DNA of 64,000 nt from Photobacterium obscurum (lineage in GTDB: Bacteria; Pseudomonadota; Gammaproteobacteria; Enterobacterales; Vibrionaceae). The translations under genes and the position numbers were made by a program. This document shows positions 47,490 to 56,406 of this stretch, piece after piece; the first letter of the stretch is position 1, and the number at the start of each line of letters is the position of its first letter. The stretch spans positions 310,001-374,000 of the forward strand of contig NZ_JAKRRW010000005.1 of NCBI RefSeq assembly GCF_026191635.1, given 5' to 3'. The notes below the pieces were generated by a model. It saw nothing but the letters and a program-made list of their open reading frames with translations, did not search any database and was not told the origin of the DNA.

Positions 47490-48362
47490 ATGAAAAAAGG
47501 TATTTCAGCGGTTATTGCCGCCAGTGTTCTAATGACCGCGGCATGCACCAGTCAAATTACAGCTGAGGAAAAAGATGTGCCCCTATCTAACCGAGAAAAG
47601 GCTGTCGCGCTGCTCAACAGTATTGAAACGGGCGATCAGCAAGCCGCCAGCTATGTCAATCCAGATAAGTATATTCAACATAACCTTGCTGTCGGCGATG
47701 GCTTGGCCGGTTTTGGTGCCGTCTTGCAGGTGCTTCCTGAAGGCAGTGCGAAAGTTGATGTTCAGCGTGTGTTCCAAGATGGTGATTACGTCTTTACCCA
47801 TACGGATTACAATTTCTTTGGTCCCAAGGTGGGATTTGATGTGTTTCGTTTTGAAGACGGCCAAATTGTTGAGCACTGGGATAACCTGGCCGAGAAAGCT
47901 GCGCCAAACCCAAGCGGCCGTACTCAGCTTGATGGCCAGACCGAAGTCACTGATTTAGGCAAGACCGAGCAAAACAAAGCCCTAGTCGCTGATTTTGTCG
48001 ACACTATATTGATGAGAGGGGACTTCTCCCAGCTTGGGCATTTTATTGATGAGGGCGAAGAAAACTATTTGCAGCATAACTCAGCAATTGCTGATGGCCT
48101 GAGTGGCCTTGGTGAGGCATTGAAAGCGATGGCAGACCAAGGTATCACGATGGTATATAGCAAGAACCATATCGTGCTTGGGGAAGGTAACTTTGTCTTG
48201 TCTATCAGCGAAGGACGTTTCGGCGGCAAGCATGTTTCTTTCTACGACCTGTTCCGTGTTAAAGAAAACAAGATTGTCGAGCACTGGGATGTTATCGAGC
48301 CAATTCCGGCAAAAGATCAGTGGAAAAATAATAACGGAAAATTTGGCTTTAAATCTGAATAA
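47490..48362 (+). CDS. Lipoprotein with two SnoaL-like domains
   Basis: The 290-residue precursor starts at the ATG after AAGAGGAAG. It has a hydrophobic leader ending MTAAC, a probable lipobox, so it should be a periplasmic lipoprotein. Two related domains of about 120 residues follow. The first contains YIQHNLAVGDGLAGFGAVL and ends FRFEDGQIVEHWDNLAE. The second contains YLQHNSAIADGLSGLGEALK and ends FRVKENKIVEHWDVIEP. Both match the SnoaL-like/NTF2 polyketide-cyclase-related fold, with a conserved QHN and VEHWD. The fused tandem is unusual for the usually single-domain family. Enzymatic activity is unknown. It is 83 bases behind the AraC gene. Confidence 0.78.
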   Translation: MKKGISAVIAASVLMTAACTSQITAEEKDVPLSNREKAVALLNSIETGDQQAASYVNPDKYIQHNLAVGDGLAGFGAVLQVLPEGSAKVDVQRVFQDGDYVFTHTDYNFFGPKVGFDVFRFEDGQIVEHWDNLAEKAAPNPSGRTQLDGQTEVTDLGKTEQNKALVADFVDTILMRGDFSQLGHFIDEGEENYLQHNSAIADGLSGLGEALKAMADQGITMVYSKNHIVLGEGNFVLSISEGRFGGKHVSFYDLFRVKENKIVEHWDVIEPIPAKDQWKNNNGKFGFKSE

Positions 48363-48833
48363 TTATTTTTGAAGCTAAAATCAAAACAGCGATATGTTTA
48401 GACGAGCCTATTGATTAACCCATAAGCAAACCAACGGTTGCTGATAGGGTATTAATTGACCATCGGTGCGGCTACCTAATATTTGATGAAAATCAGCCCT
48501 GACTTTATTCAGGGCTTTTTTATGGCGATAAGAAGATGACTTCTGGAAAAAACAGGGCAAATAACGATTACCAAATTGAATTGATTGTATTTGGAATGCT
48601 GTATTTTATAGGAATCAGATTGCACTATTGGTGGTTGCATCGACGATAGTGGTTGTCATCTGTTCTGAGTGCCTGCCAAATGTGCTGTTTTGGTTCCTAG
48701 AAGGTATATGGATATTCTTTCATGACTTATTCAAAGTGGTGGTGAAATAGACAGAATACAAAGTGAGATGCCCGTCACTTTATTGGTGAAATAAATATAA
48801 GAACATACAAAAATAATTTGAGATAAATCACCA
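48363..48833. other. Intergenic region upstream of nupC
   Basis: 471 bases with no gene. It holds a terminator at 48495-48522 and an inverted repeat AAAGTGA/TCACTTT (48760-48781, 8-base spacer) 52 bases before nupC. The spacer differs from the 6-base spacer of CRP sites, so it is not called a CRP site. Confidence 0.4.
48495..48522 (+). terminator. Terminator after the SnoaL-like lipoprotein gene
   Basis: AGCCCTGA (48495-48502), loop CTTTAT, TCAGGGCT (48509-48516), then T-run. Confidence 0.85.
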
Positions 48834-50042
48834 ATGAGTACGTTTTACATGTCTTATCTACATTTCATTTTAGGCCTCGTGGTTGTGGCCGCTCTTGCAT
48901 TGGTTGCCAGTAAAGATCGAAAGAGCATAAAAATTCGTTATATTATTCAGCTTTTTGTGATTGAGTTAGGGCTTGCTTATTTCCTTCTCGGTTCCTCGGC
49001 CGGAACCGGCATCGTGACTAAGTTTTCCGATGGATTTAAAAGCCTGATGGCCTTTGCTGCGGAAGGGACCAACTTCGTATTTAGCGGCCTGGTGAATATT
49101 GGTCAGTTCGATTTCTTCATGCATGTACTAATGCCGATTGTATTTATCTCGGCGCTTATCGGTATTCTTCAGCACATTAAAGTTCTGCCGGTGGTTATTC
49201 AGTTTATTGGTTTAGTACTCTCGAAAATAAATGGTATGGGGAAATTGGAATCTTTCAACGCGATTAGTGCGCTGATGGTAGGCCAGTCCGAAAACTTCAT
49301 CACCTACAAAGATATCCTTAGCAAAATGTCAGAGCGCCGCATGTATACATTGGCGGCAACGGCAATGTCGACAGTATCTATGTCTATTGTCGGTTCATAC
49401 ATGCAGCTGATTGCACCTAAATACGTGGTGGCAGCACTGATCCTGAATATGTTCAGTACGTTTATTATTCTGTCGATCATTAACCCTTATGATCATGCTG
49501 CGGAAATGGACTTCGATGATCTGGTGAAAAGCGGTGGCGAAGAGAAGCTGACGTTCTTTGAAATGCTAGGCGAATACATCCTTACCGGCTTTAAGGTTGC
49601 CGTGATTGTTGCAGCGATGCTGATCGGCTTTATCTCGCTGATTGCGATGGTTAACCAAGCATTTACCTGGGCATTTGGTATCAGCTTCCAAGATACGATC
49701 GGTTACCTGTTCTACCCGGTTGCATGGCTAATGGGTGTACCTTCAGCTGAGGCATTGCAGGCTGGTAGCATTATGGCGACTAAACTGGTTTCCAACGAGT
49801 TTGTGGCAATGATGGCACTGCAGGACAAAATGGCGAACCTATCGGCTCAAACGGTTGGCACACTATCGATTTTCCTTGTCTCTTTCGCAAACTTTAGCTC
49901 TATCGGCATCATTGCCGGTGCGGTAAAAGGGGTAAACGAAGAGAAAGGCAACATGGTGGCACGCTTTGGTCTGCGTCTGCTATACGGTTCGACGCTCGTG
50001 AGTGTACTGTCGGCAATGATTGCCAACGTTATGATCAGTTAA
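48834..50042 (+). CDS. nupC: NupC-type concentrative nucleoside transporter
   Basis: The 402-residue CNT-family symporter imports nucleosides with protons or Na+ across the inner membrane. About eight to ten hydrophobic segments are visible, with the family motifs [17 protein letters not shown]-like [13 protein letters not shown] and the C-terminal [17 protein letters not shown]. An ATG five codons later is an alternative start. A terminator follows at 50067-50093. It fits functionally with add in the same window. Confidence 0.92.
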   Translation: MSTFYMSYLHFILGLVVVAALALVASKDRKSIKIRYIIQLFVIELGLAYFLLGSSAGTGIVTKFSDGFKSLMAFAAEGTNFVFSGLVNIGQFDFFMHVLMPIVFISALIGILQHIKVLPVVIQFIGLVLSKINGMGKLESFNAISALMVGQSENFITYKDILSKMSERRMYTLAATAMSTVSMSIVGSYMQLIAPKYVVAALILNMFSTFIILSIINPYDHAAEMDFDDLVKSGGEEKLTFFEMLGEYILTGFKVAVIVAAMLIGFISLIAMVNQAFTWAFGISFQDTIGYLFYPVAWLMGVPSAEALQAGSIMATKLVSNEFVAMMALQDKMANLSAQTVGTLSIFLVSFANFSSIGIIAGAVKGVNEEKGNMVARFGLRLLYGSTLVSVLSAMIANVMIS

Positions 50043-50066
50043 GCTTTCCTCAACTATTGCATTAAG

Positions 50067-50093
50067 AATGCTGGCCATGCGCCGGCATTTTTT
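50067..50093 (+). terminator. Terminator after nupC
   Basis: AATGCTGGC (50067-50075) pairs with GCCGGCATT (50081-50089), followed by TTTT. Confidence 0.8.
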
Positions 50094-51074
50094 GTATCTG
50101 CTTTTAGAAACGGCTTTCCTTTCTCTGTGCTTTCAGGAGCGCGAATAAGTAGCCTGAGTACTGACTGATGCGATGCAGCGAAAGCGCCATGTTGGCCAAG
50201 CATGCCAAAGCCGACGAAGGGTTTACCTGAGACTTTAATCCTGCAAACCTGATTTTTTCTGCTTTTTTTGTGGCTTATTCTATCCTGGAACTTACCCATT
50301 CTCTCGGAGTGATTATGAACAGCAAATTTCTTACTATTTCTCTGCTTATGAGCGCCTTGAGTGCTGATGGGCCAAACATTTCGGATCCCACTTTATCAAA
50401 ATACCATGGCGCAACTGAAGTAGGCTTGGTGGGTCAAGAGCTATCTAGGCGGTTGTCGCTGTTGTAAAGGTGTGCTGTTACATATCTTTACGTAAAAAAC
50501 TCAACAAAATTTGAGAGTGCTCGCTCTTTGTTTATACCTTGAATTAGACAATGAGTGAGGCTTTTGTTTTTTTCGGTGGAAACTCTGACAATACTGCTCA
50601 TTAATTTCATTCATTTATGTTCGTTTGTCATGCTTGGTACGGTTCGGGTTTGATGGGTTGTGTAGTATAACTCTTGAAAATAAAAAGATTAAATATTAAT
50701 AACTTAAATGGATGGTAAGTATAAGCATGGGTGATGTGTTGGCTATTTGTTTTACCAAATGATCCCAAGTTGCTTACCTTTTGGAAGGGTAAAAAATGGA
50801 TTTGTAAAGTGATATAAACTTGATTGCGTAGCAACTTTCAAATCGGATGATGAAAATCAAATTTGGTGGTAATCATTCAAATATTTTTTGCATTACTAAA
50901 AATATATGATAAGTTATACCCAGATTTGAGCGAATCAAATCGCAAACATTTATGCGGTTGCCCTTTTTGTAGGAAGGGGAACGGCAAAGATCTCGGGAGC
51001 GAAATATCGCCGAATTGATCTTGCTGGGGGCACCCAGCTTATCCTGCTTGGAACACAGGATAATTACGGAACGG
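50094..51074. other. About 1 kb of mostly non-coding DNA
   Basis: Apart from the small ORF at 50315 and the candidate RNA at 50915-51110 this stretch is AT-rich and lacks convincing genes. Minus-strand frames at 50054-50299, 50628-50834 and 50873-51091 have no plausible start sites or domains. Confidence 0.45.
50315..50467 (+). CDS. Small ORF with signal-peptide-like N-terminus
   Basis: ATG after CGGAGTGATT gives a 50-residue product beginning MNSKFLTISLLMSALSADGP. This looks like a cleavable signal sequence followed by about 30 residues ending RRLSLL. The good ribosome binding site and leader argue for a real or recently broken secreted protein gene; the body is too short for a known family. 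Confidence 0.35.
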   Translation: MNSKFLTISLLMSALSADGPNISDPTLSKYHGATEVGLVGQELSRRLSLL

Positions 51075-51110
51075 AAAACGGCCCTGAGCACTAGCTCAGG
51101 GCCGTTTTTT
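50915..51110 (+). ncRNA. Candidate structured RNA ending at a strong terminator
   Basis: In order there are GATTTGA/TCAAATC (near 50923-50941), GCTGGG-loop-CCCAGC (near 51026-51041), TATCCTG/CAGGATA (near 51041-51063), and the terminator. No plus-strand protein gene ends here, so the terminator lacks another obvious client. A TTATAC-like -10 lies near 50914. The ends are estimates and no known family was recognised. Confidence 0.35.
51075..51110. terminator. Strong bidirectional-looking terminator
   Basis: AAAACGGCCCTGAGC (51075-51089), loop ACTA, GCTCAGGGCCGTTTT (51094-51108) and further T. It lies about 25 bases past the stop of the minus-strand TrmY-like gene and at the end of the candidate plus-strand RNA. 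Confidence 0.9.
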
Positions 51111-51133
51111 CGTTTATGGATTTTTTAATCTAA

Positions 51134-51730
51134 CTATTGAGCTAGATCCAGCTCATTGTGGATCAGTACCACGCACTGGGAAGCAAATAGCATCTTAGGC
51201 CCAAGGCTGATTTTTTCAGCGCCGAGGCGCTTCAAGCTGTTAAAGCTTTTCTTCGGCATCGGGATGTGGTCGGTAAGCAAGAAGCATGGGTTGGCTGCAA
51301 ATTCCTGCTCGCGCATTGGCGTCCCTTTCTTGTCCATCATGTATAACTGATAGTCTTGGGCTAACTCTTGTACGAGTTTTTCAAAGCTAATGGTGCGCAC
51401 AGTAATACCCGCGTCGACATTACGCTCTTGTTCCTTGCCCATTCCCTGAGAGATATCTAATGCCTTGGCGACCATATCGAGCAAAGCTTGTTCGTGAAAA
51501 CCACCAATATTGCTAAGATCGTTAGAGCTAAAGCGAATAGTACGGGAGAAGTCCTTAGTACTTTCGAGTACCAGGTACACAACGACATCTTCGCGGTGCG
51601 ACTGCGCAACAAAGATGGTGTTCATCAGGGTGTGGGCTAAAATTTCGGTGTGGGCCTCTTGCCCAACCGAAGCCAATAATTGCTGGCTGTCGGTAGGTGC
51701 TGATCGGGCTCGTAATACAAAGGCGCGCAT
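51134..51730 (-). CDS. TrmY/UPF0217-family SPOUT RNA methyltransferase-like protein
   Basis: The 198-residue protein starts MRAFVLRARSAPTDSQQLLA and contains IRFSSNDLSNIGGFHEQALL and FLLTDHIPMPKKSFNSLKRL. The knotted SPOUT C-terminus (KISLGPKMLFASQCVVLIHN) is also clear. The family includes archaeal TrmY, which methylates pseudouridine 54 in tRNA; bacterial homologues occur in vibrios with unproven RNA targets. I use the ATG at 51730, since a frame extension of 24 residues upstream lacks the conserved start. It precedes the strong terminator at 51075-51110. Confidence 0.82.
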   Translation of the reverse strand: MRAFVLRARSAPTDSQQLLASVGQEAHTEILAHTLMNTIFVAQSHREDVVVYLVLESTKDFSRTIRFSSNDLSNIGGFHEQALLDMVAKALDISQGMGKEQERNVDAGITVRTISFEKLVQELAQDYQLYMMDKKGTPMREQEFAANPCFLLTDHIPMPKKSFNSLKRLGAEKISLGPKMLFASQCVVLIHNELDLAQ

Positions 51731-51984
51731 AGATGAAAATCCTACTGGTTTGAGTCTGTACTTTATAAGTACCGATGCTGTGGCACTTGGGTGGCCATGC
51801 ATCGTATTGCCCTATTATCACAGCTTTAGTGGGGGATGTAACTGGAATAATCCGAGCGTTCACTGTACTCGGTCGTCGGTGGCTTAAATTTTGTCCTTTA
51901 TGGGCGATTAGTTCCATCCGGCCACTGTTGTAGCGGAAGATCCCGGGATCTCGTCCTTGAGTTGCCAGAGTGGAGCACCTAAAG

Positions 51985-53328
51985 TCAGAAGTTAAAGCGT
52001 TCGTCAGTCTCGCGAGTCAGTTGTTGCAGGGCCGGTGAGATTTTCAGTTCGAAGCTGGCCTGCTGTGACAAGTGTGCTAGGTCTGTGGTGAGCGTCGGTA
52101 ACTGTTGTTTTACCCGCTGGCGTATCGTCTCGAGAGGCTCCGGCTCAGCCAGCCGCTTACCGTTCTGCATCACCGTCTGTAGCAGCGGCTGTCCGCTTTC
52201 GACTGTCTCGCCAGCCAGGCTGAGTACATCGTAGGATAACTTTCCGTCTTCTCCCAGCTGACGGTAAACTTGCTTGCTGCCGGGCCAGGTCGCTTTGCCG
52301 AATGAACGTTTGCGGCGAGCGATCCCCGCGTATTCCTGCAGCTTGTAGGCACAATTTAAATAAGGGGCATCTTCTGAGGTTATCAGGTGGGTGCCGATAC
52401 CATAACCGTTGATTGGGGCCCTTTCGTAGTGAAATTGCTTGATCAGGTATTCATCGATATTGCTGCTGGCAAAGATACCAATCTCTTGATGTCCGGCACG
52501 ATCAAGCAGTTCTCTGACCATCACAGCCTCATCGCCTACATCACCGCTGTCGAGCCGTAAGGCCTTGACCGTTGTCCCTTTGGCTTTCAATTCTTCCGCC
52601 AATTCGATAGCACGCTCGGTGCCTCGGAAAGTATCGTAGGTATCGACCAGCAGTACCAGGTTACCCGGGTGGCTGTCTGCGAAGTGGCGGTAGGCTTCTA
52701 GTTCCGAGTCGTGAGCCTGAATATAAGAGTGGGCCATGGTGCCATAAATCGGGATGCTATACTGCTGACCGGCGAGGACATTGGATGTACCGTCAAAGCC
52801 GGCCACGTAACTGGCACGGGCCGCCAGCATCCCGGCATCTGCGCCGTGAGCTCGGCGCAAGCCAAAGTCTACCAGCTGCTGATCGTCAGCAGCTAACCGG
52901 CACCGGGCGGCTTTGCTAGCAACCAGGGTTGGTAACTGCAGCAGATTGATCAGGCGCGTTTCAATTAGCTGCGCCTGCGGTAGCGGTGCTGTTACGCGCA
53001 CTATCGGCTCATTGGCAAAAAACACGCTGCCTTCCGGCATCGCATCAACTTGCCCAGTGAAGCGGAAATTGCCCAGATATTCAATCAGGTTTTCCTTGAA
53101 ATAACCACTATCGGCCAGATACTTCAACTCAGTGTTATCGAATCTGGCATGGGCAAGAAAGTCCAGTAGCTGCTCCAGCCCGGCGGCCAGTAAGAAGTTG
53201 CGCTTAGGTGGCAGGGAGCGCACGAAAAACTCGAAGACCGCAGTGTCTTCCATGCCATGATCAAGGTAACTTTGCACCATAGTCAGCTGGTAAAGATCGG
53301 TCAGCTGCGGGCTATCATAGAATGCCAT
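51985..53328 (-). CDS. pncB: Nicotinate phosphoribosyltransferase
   Basis: This enzyme joins nicotinate and PRPP to nicotinate mononucleotide in NAD salvage, with ATP hydrolysis. The 447-residue protein shows the type II barrel core DFGLRRAHGADAGMLAARAS, the IYGTMAHSYIQ segment with the phosphorylated His, ALRLDSGD and SSNIDEYLIKQF. It begins FYDSPQLTDLYQLTM, as in family members. AGGGTAA precedes the ATG. It stands between the TrmY-like gene and the TDT transporter on the same strand. Confidence 0.93.
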   Translation of the reverse strand: MAFYDSPQLTDLYQLTMVQSYLDHGMEDTAVFEFFVRSLPPKRNFLLAAGLEQLLDFLAHARFDNTELKYLADSGYFKENLIEYLGNFRFTGQVDAMPEGSVFFANEPIVRVTAPLPQAQLIETRLINLLQLPTLVASKAARCRLAADDQQLVDFGLRRAHGADAGMLAARASYVAGFDGTSNVLAGQQYSIPIYGTMAHSYIQAHDSELEAYRHFADSHPGNLVLLVDTYDTFRGTERAIELAEELKAKGTTVKALRLDSGDVGDEAVMVRELLDRAGHQEIGIFASSNIDEYLIKQFHYERAPINGYGIGTHLITSEDAPYLNCAYKLQEYAGIARRKRSFGKATWPGSKQVYRQLGEDGKLSYDVLSLAGETVESGQPLLQTVMQNGKRLAEPEPLETIRQRVKQQLPTLTTDLAHLSQQASFELKISPALQQLTRETDERFNF

Positions 53329-53468
53329 TTACCCTGTCCTCTTCATGGTATTTTTACGCCATTACTATAGGCTAGTTCATTTTCACGCTCTTATGAGATA
53401 AACAAAGGGCTGATTTAACCTTGTTATCACAGGCTTGGTTCGGCGAAATAGTTCTACTCCGAATCCGC

Positions 53469-54431
53469 TTACGTGGATAGCTGCTTGGAAGCTGTTGATT
53501 TGGGCAAGTAGTAGCCAATGTAGTTCCAACCAACCCAGATGACGAGTCCGGTTGCGACCATCAGTTCGAATAAGCCAAGGTTTTCCAGCCAGGCCCTGTG
53601 GGGGAAATCGATAACCAGCCACTGGGTTAGGCGCTCAAGGGCGACGGCGCTGATCACTGACGGGAAAGTAACAGCGGCGAGTGACGGCTGAAAACGCTGC
53701 TTGAGCAGGTTGAAATAGCATAGGTAGACCAGAATTGTCATGGTAATACCGACTCCGGCCAAGGCGCCGGTCAGTACCGGATCCGGTTGGTCGACATTGA
53801 GCAGGTAAGCGGTCAGAGACAGGTTAACGGGCGCAGCCATTATTGCCAGTGTCGGTCTGGCCGGGCGAGGTAGGCGCCCGGCAAAACAAAGCCGGTAGAG
53901 TACCACGGGTAGCATCAGGAAGTAGATTGCCACACAAGTGTTGGTCATGGTGATGGCAAAGTCAGTATGACCCAGCTGCGGCCCTGCCAAAGTGCCACTA
54001 ATAGCCCCGACAGGATACAGGAACCAGCTAGGGTAGAGGTTGGTCAGGCGAAACCTTTTCAGCTGAAAACAAAAGAAGTATACCAGCATAGCGAAGTGGA
54101 GGAGTAATGCCGGATACCAGAGCAAGCGGGCACTCTCGACATGGATTAACGACAGGTAGTCAGCCAGAACCAACACTGTCATGGTCATTGGAGCCATCAG
54201 GCTGCCATACAGAGGGTGGCGCAGATCCTGAACAAATCGCTGTGGGTTCAAAATGTACTTGAGTACCACGGGCATCAGCAAGGTGGCGCCAATTAAGGCG
54301 CAGAGACTGCGGATCAGTTCTCCGCCACCGGGCAAGAATAGTGACCATGCGAGTCCTGTTCCTATTGTGGCCAGGGCCAGTGCAGCTTGTGCCGTAGGTA
54401 CTTGTAGCAGAGCATTTCGGATTGCCACCAT
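53469..54431 (-). CDS. TDT-family (TehA/SLAC1-like) transporter
   Basis: The 320-residue membrane protein has about ten hydrophobic segments and the TDT/TehA-type features NPQRFVQDLRHPLYGSLMAP, YPSWFLYPVGAISGTLAG and NYIGYYLP. Family members pass tellurite, dicarboxylates or anions; the substrate here is unknown. AAGGAAA lies upstream of the ATG. It is 140 bases upstream of the pncB-like gene on the same strand and could be co-transcribed. Confidence 0.8.
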   Translation of the reverse strand: MVAIRNALLQVPTAQAALALATIGTGLAWSLFLPGGGELIRSLCALIGATLLMPVVLKYILNPQRFVQDLRHPLYGSLMAPMTMTVLVLADYLSLIHVESARLLWYPALLLHFAMLVYFFCFQLKRFRLTNLYPSWFLYPVGAISGTLAGPQLGHTDFAITMTNTCVAIYFLMLPVVLYRLCFAGRLPRPARPTLAIMAAPVNLSLTAYLLNVDQPDPVLTGALAGVGITMTILVYLCYFNLLKQRFQPSLAAVTFPSVISAVALERLTQWLVIDFPHRAWLENLGLFELMVATGLVIWVGWNYIGYYLPKSTASKQLST

Positions 54432-54785
54432 GAAATTTCGATTTCCTTATCGAATGAGCAAATTGGGGTATAGTGGTGAATTTTACACCAGAACAGCCCT
54501 CAATAGCGCTTGTTTGACCCTGGCAGAAAAGTGCTGTGCGTCACGATTCCAACAGCTTTTTCGCTAATTGAAGTTGCTAAAAGTAGAATTTCATACCATA
54601 TTTAAATTGAAGTCTGTGATGAGCCATTTCTTGCTTAGCTTCTGGAGGATTAAGCTGTATTCAATAGGTTCAAGGGTGCAGATTTCATGTTGATGAGAAT
54701 CAACAGTAACAAAGCGAAAAGCTAAGTGCTTTATTGCTTAGTGACTTACAATTTGGTTAAGTGACAAAAAAAGATATTTATACTT
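54432..54785. other. Intergenic region upstream of a candidate RNA
   Basis: About 350 AT-rich bases with no gene. A possible promoter for the RNA candidate is TTGGTT (54753-54758) with TTTATA (54777-54782) 18 bases on. Confidence 0.35.
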
Positions 54786-54975
54786 CTTCGCCAAACTATA
54801 GAGATGTCCGATTTAAAGAAGTGACTGCATCGGGCACGGCATACTCAACGTAATGAGTGGCGAAGCCTCAAGGTAGAAAAAGTACATTGTAAACGCCTTA
54901 TGTGTGCTGAGTAGGTAGACTAGGGTGATACAAGAAATATAATCAAGCCACACTGCAACGGTGTGGCTTTTCTTT
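54786..54975 (+). ncRNA. Candidate structured RNA with three-way-junction fold
   Basis: CTTCGCCA (54786-54793) and TGGCGAAG (54858-54865) can form a closing stem. Inside it lie two hairpins: TGTCCGAT/ATCGGGCA (54805-54812 with 54829-54836, one G-U) and CTCA/TGAG (54844-54847 with 54854-54857). A terminator ends the region at 54943-54975. No protein gene uses this terminator on the plus strand. Such nested complementarity is hard to get by chance in AT-rich intergenic DNA. I do not recognise a named sRNA or riboswitch. The following plus-strand gene is far away, so a trans-acting RNA is more likely than a riboswitch. Confidence 0.45.
54943..54975 (+). terminator. Plus-strand terminator without protein gene
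   Basis: AAGCCACAC (54943-54951) pairs with GTGTGGCTT (54959-54967), followed by TTCTTTT. Confidence 0.8.
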
Positions 54976-54999
54976 TGTCTATATTTATGATCATAAAGA

Positions 55000-55035
55000 A
55001 AAAACACAGACAGAACCCACGTTGGGGCTGTCTGT
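55000..55035 (-). terminator. Terminator after the bactofilin-like gene
   Basis: Arms ACAGACAG (55006-55013) and CTGTCTGT (55028-55035) also pair CCC/GGG inside. On the minus strand a T-rich run GTTTTTTC follows. Confidence 0.75.
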
Positions 55036-55072
55036 ATTTTGCTGTCGATATGATGATATAAAATCAAACCGT

Positions 55073-56200
55073 TCAGACGGAAAGCGGCTTGCCGCGATAA
55101 AGTGCCAATGATAGCCCTCCTAGCCCGAAGAGTACGATAGCAAGTTGAATGAAGCCTCCGATGATTGGGATCAGTTGCAAAATTCCAATTGCAATGACGG
55201 CGATGAGAAAGGCGAGAATATGCAGGCCTTTGCCAGCGCCCTCGTCCCTGCCGGTAATACGGAGACCTTGCTTGCCAACGGCAAAAATACTGATCACCAC
55301 GCTAAACAATACCATTACCAGATAGCAGGCCAAGAGCGCCAATGCCAGCAAGGAGCCAATGACGGTGGCAAACAGCAACATGATAGCGATGGGGGTGACA
55401 AGCAGCACCGCAAGTCCCAGCCCAAGACTCAGCCAGCGACTGCGTTGCAGTTCGGTATTGGCTTGCTCTGTTAGCCGCGGGAACAGCAAATAGGTTATAG
55501 TTCCGGTAGCCATCAGGCTGATGGTCAGAAACGCGGTGCCAGCCAGAGGAATGCCCCGATCATGCTTTTTATGTTCAAACGGTTTTTCAATAACCTGGCC
55601 GCCGATGACTCCCCCTTCTTGGAGCATAGGCGCCTGTTTACTGTACCAGATCAGATCGCCGTGAATATGGGCTCCTTCAAGAATCTCAATCTGTTCGGCG
55701 AACAGTTCGACGTCCCCTTTTATTTCTCCGCTGATGATCACTTTTCTGGCCGCAACCTTAAGTTCATGCTCGATCAGGCCTGATATCCGGACTGTCTCGC
55801 CGGCAAGCCATGCCCAGCTGCCAATCCGGCTACTTGATTCTAAAGTAATGCTTTCGCCAGCAGCAACGATGTGATCGGCAATCTCGTTACTGACAATGAT
55901 TTGTCGACCGGCAGCACGGACATCATCCATTACCCGGGCTTGCAGGTTAATGGTCTCACCGGCCGCAATAATATCACCCTCAACTGTTGCGTTGACGCTG
56001 ATTAGCTGTCCGGCTGCAACGATATCGCCAGTCACTTCAGCTTGTATTTCTACATGTCGTCCAGCGATATACAGATCATGGGTAACAGGGGTGCGGATCA
56101 GGACAGTTTCGTCCATTACCTGTGCCTGAGCCATGGCTCCCCATAGCAGGGCTAGCATAGCAGCAACAAAATACCACTTGGGAGAAGTTCGCTTGTTCAT
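55073..56200 (-). CDS. Bactofilin-like beta-helix protein with C-terminal membrane domain
   Basis: The 375-residue precursor starts at the ATG after AAGGATA and has a signal peptide (about 1-27, ending AMAQA). A repeat-rich part of about 170 residues follows (VEIQAEVTGDIVAAGQLISV, VEGDIIAAGETINLQARVMD, IADHIVAAGESITLESSSRI). These repeats match the polymer-forming bactofilin/DUF583-type helix. After it come four or more membrane segments (about 225-370) including IGILQLIPIIGGFIQLAIVL. The helix should sit outside the inner membrane, unlike cytoplasmic bactofilins. The earlier frame start 44 codons upstream is not credible. Function is unknown. Confidence 0.78.
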   Translation of the reverse strand: MNKRTSPKWYFVAAMLALLWGAMAQAQVMDETVLIRTPVTHDLYIAGRHVEIQAEVTGDIVAAGQLISVNATVEGDIIAAGETINLQARVMDDVRAAGRQIIVSNEIADHIVAAGESITLESSSRIGSWAWLAGETVRISGLIEHELKVAARKVIISGEIKGDVELFAEQIEILEGAHIHGDLIWYSKQAPMLQEGGVIGGQVIEKPFEHKKHDRGIPLAGTAFLTISLMATGTITYLLFPRLTEQANTELQRSRWLSLGLGLAVLLVTPIAIMLLFATVIGSLLALALLACYLVMVLFSVVISIFAVGKQGLRITGRDEGAGKGLHILAFLIAVIAIGILQLIPIIGGFIQLAIVLFGLGGLSLALYRGKPLSV

Positions 56201-56406
56201 TATCCTTGTCCTCAAAAAATACACGAGCCTAACCACCTTGATTCTAGGATAGAAAAACGGCCGTACAATCAATGAATACTCAAACAATGCGCAAGAGCAA
56301 ACCAGTGGAAATTTACGGTAGTTTTCAGGCAATTTTGAGGGGATGAGGGTGAAGTGAAGCGGGTTTTGAGTTCTATACTTTAGAAAGTAAAAAGGAGACT
56401 GGCAGC

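Noticed and set aside
48760-48781. AAAGTGA/TCACTTT inverted repeat before nupC as a CRP site
   Set aside because: The spacer between GTGA and TCAC is eight bases instead of six, so a CRP call is not justified.
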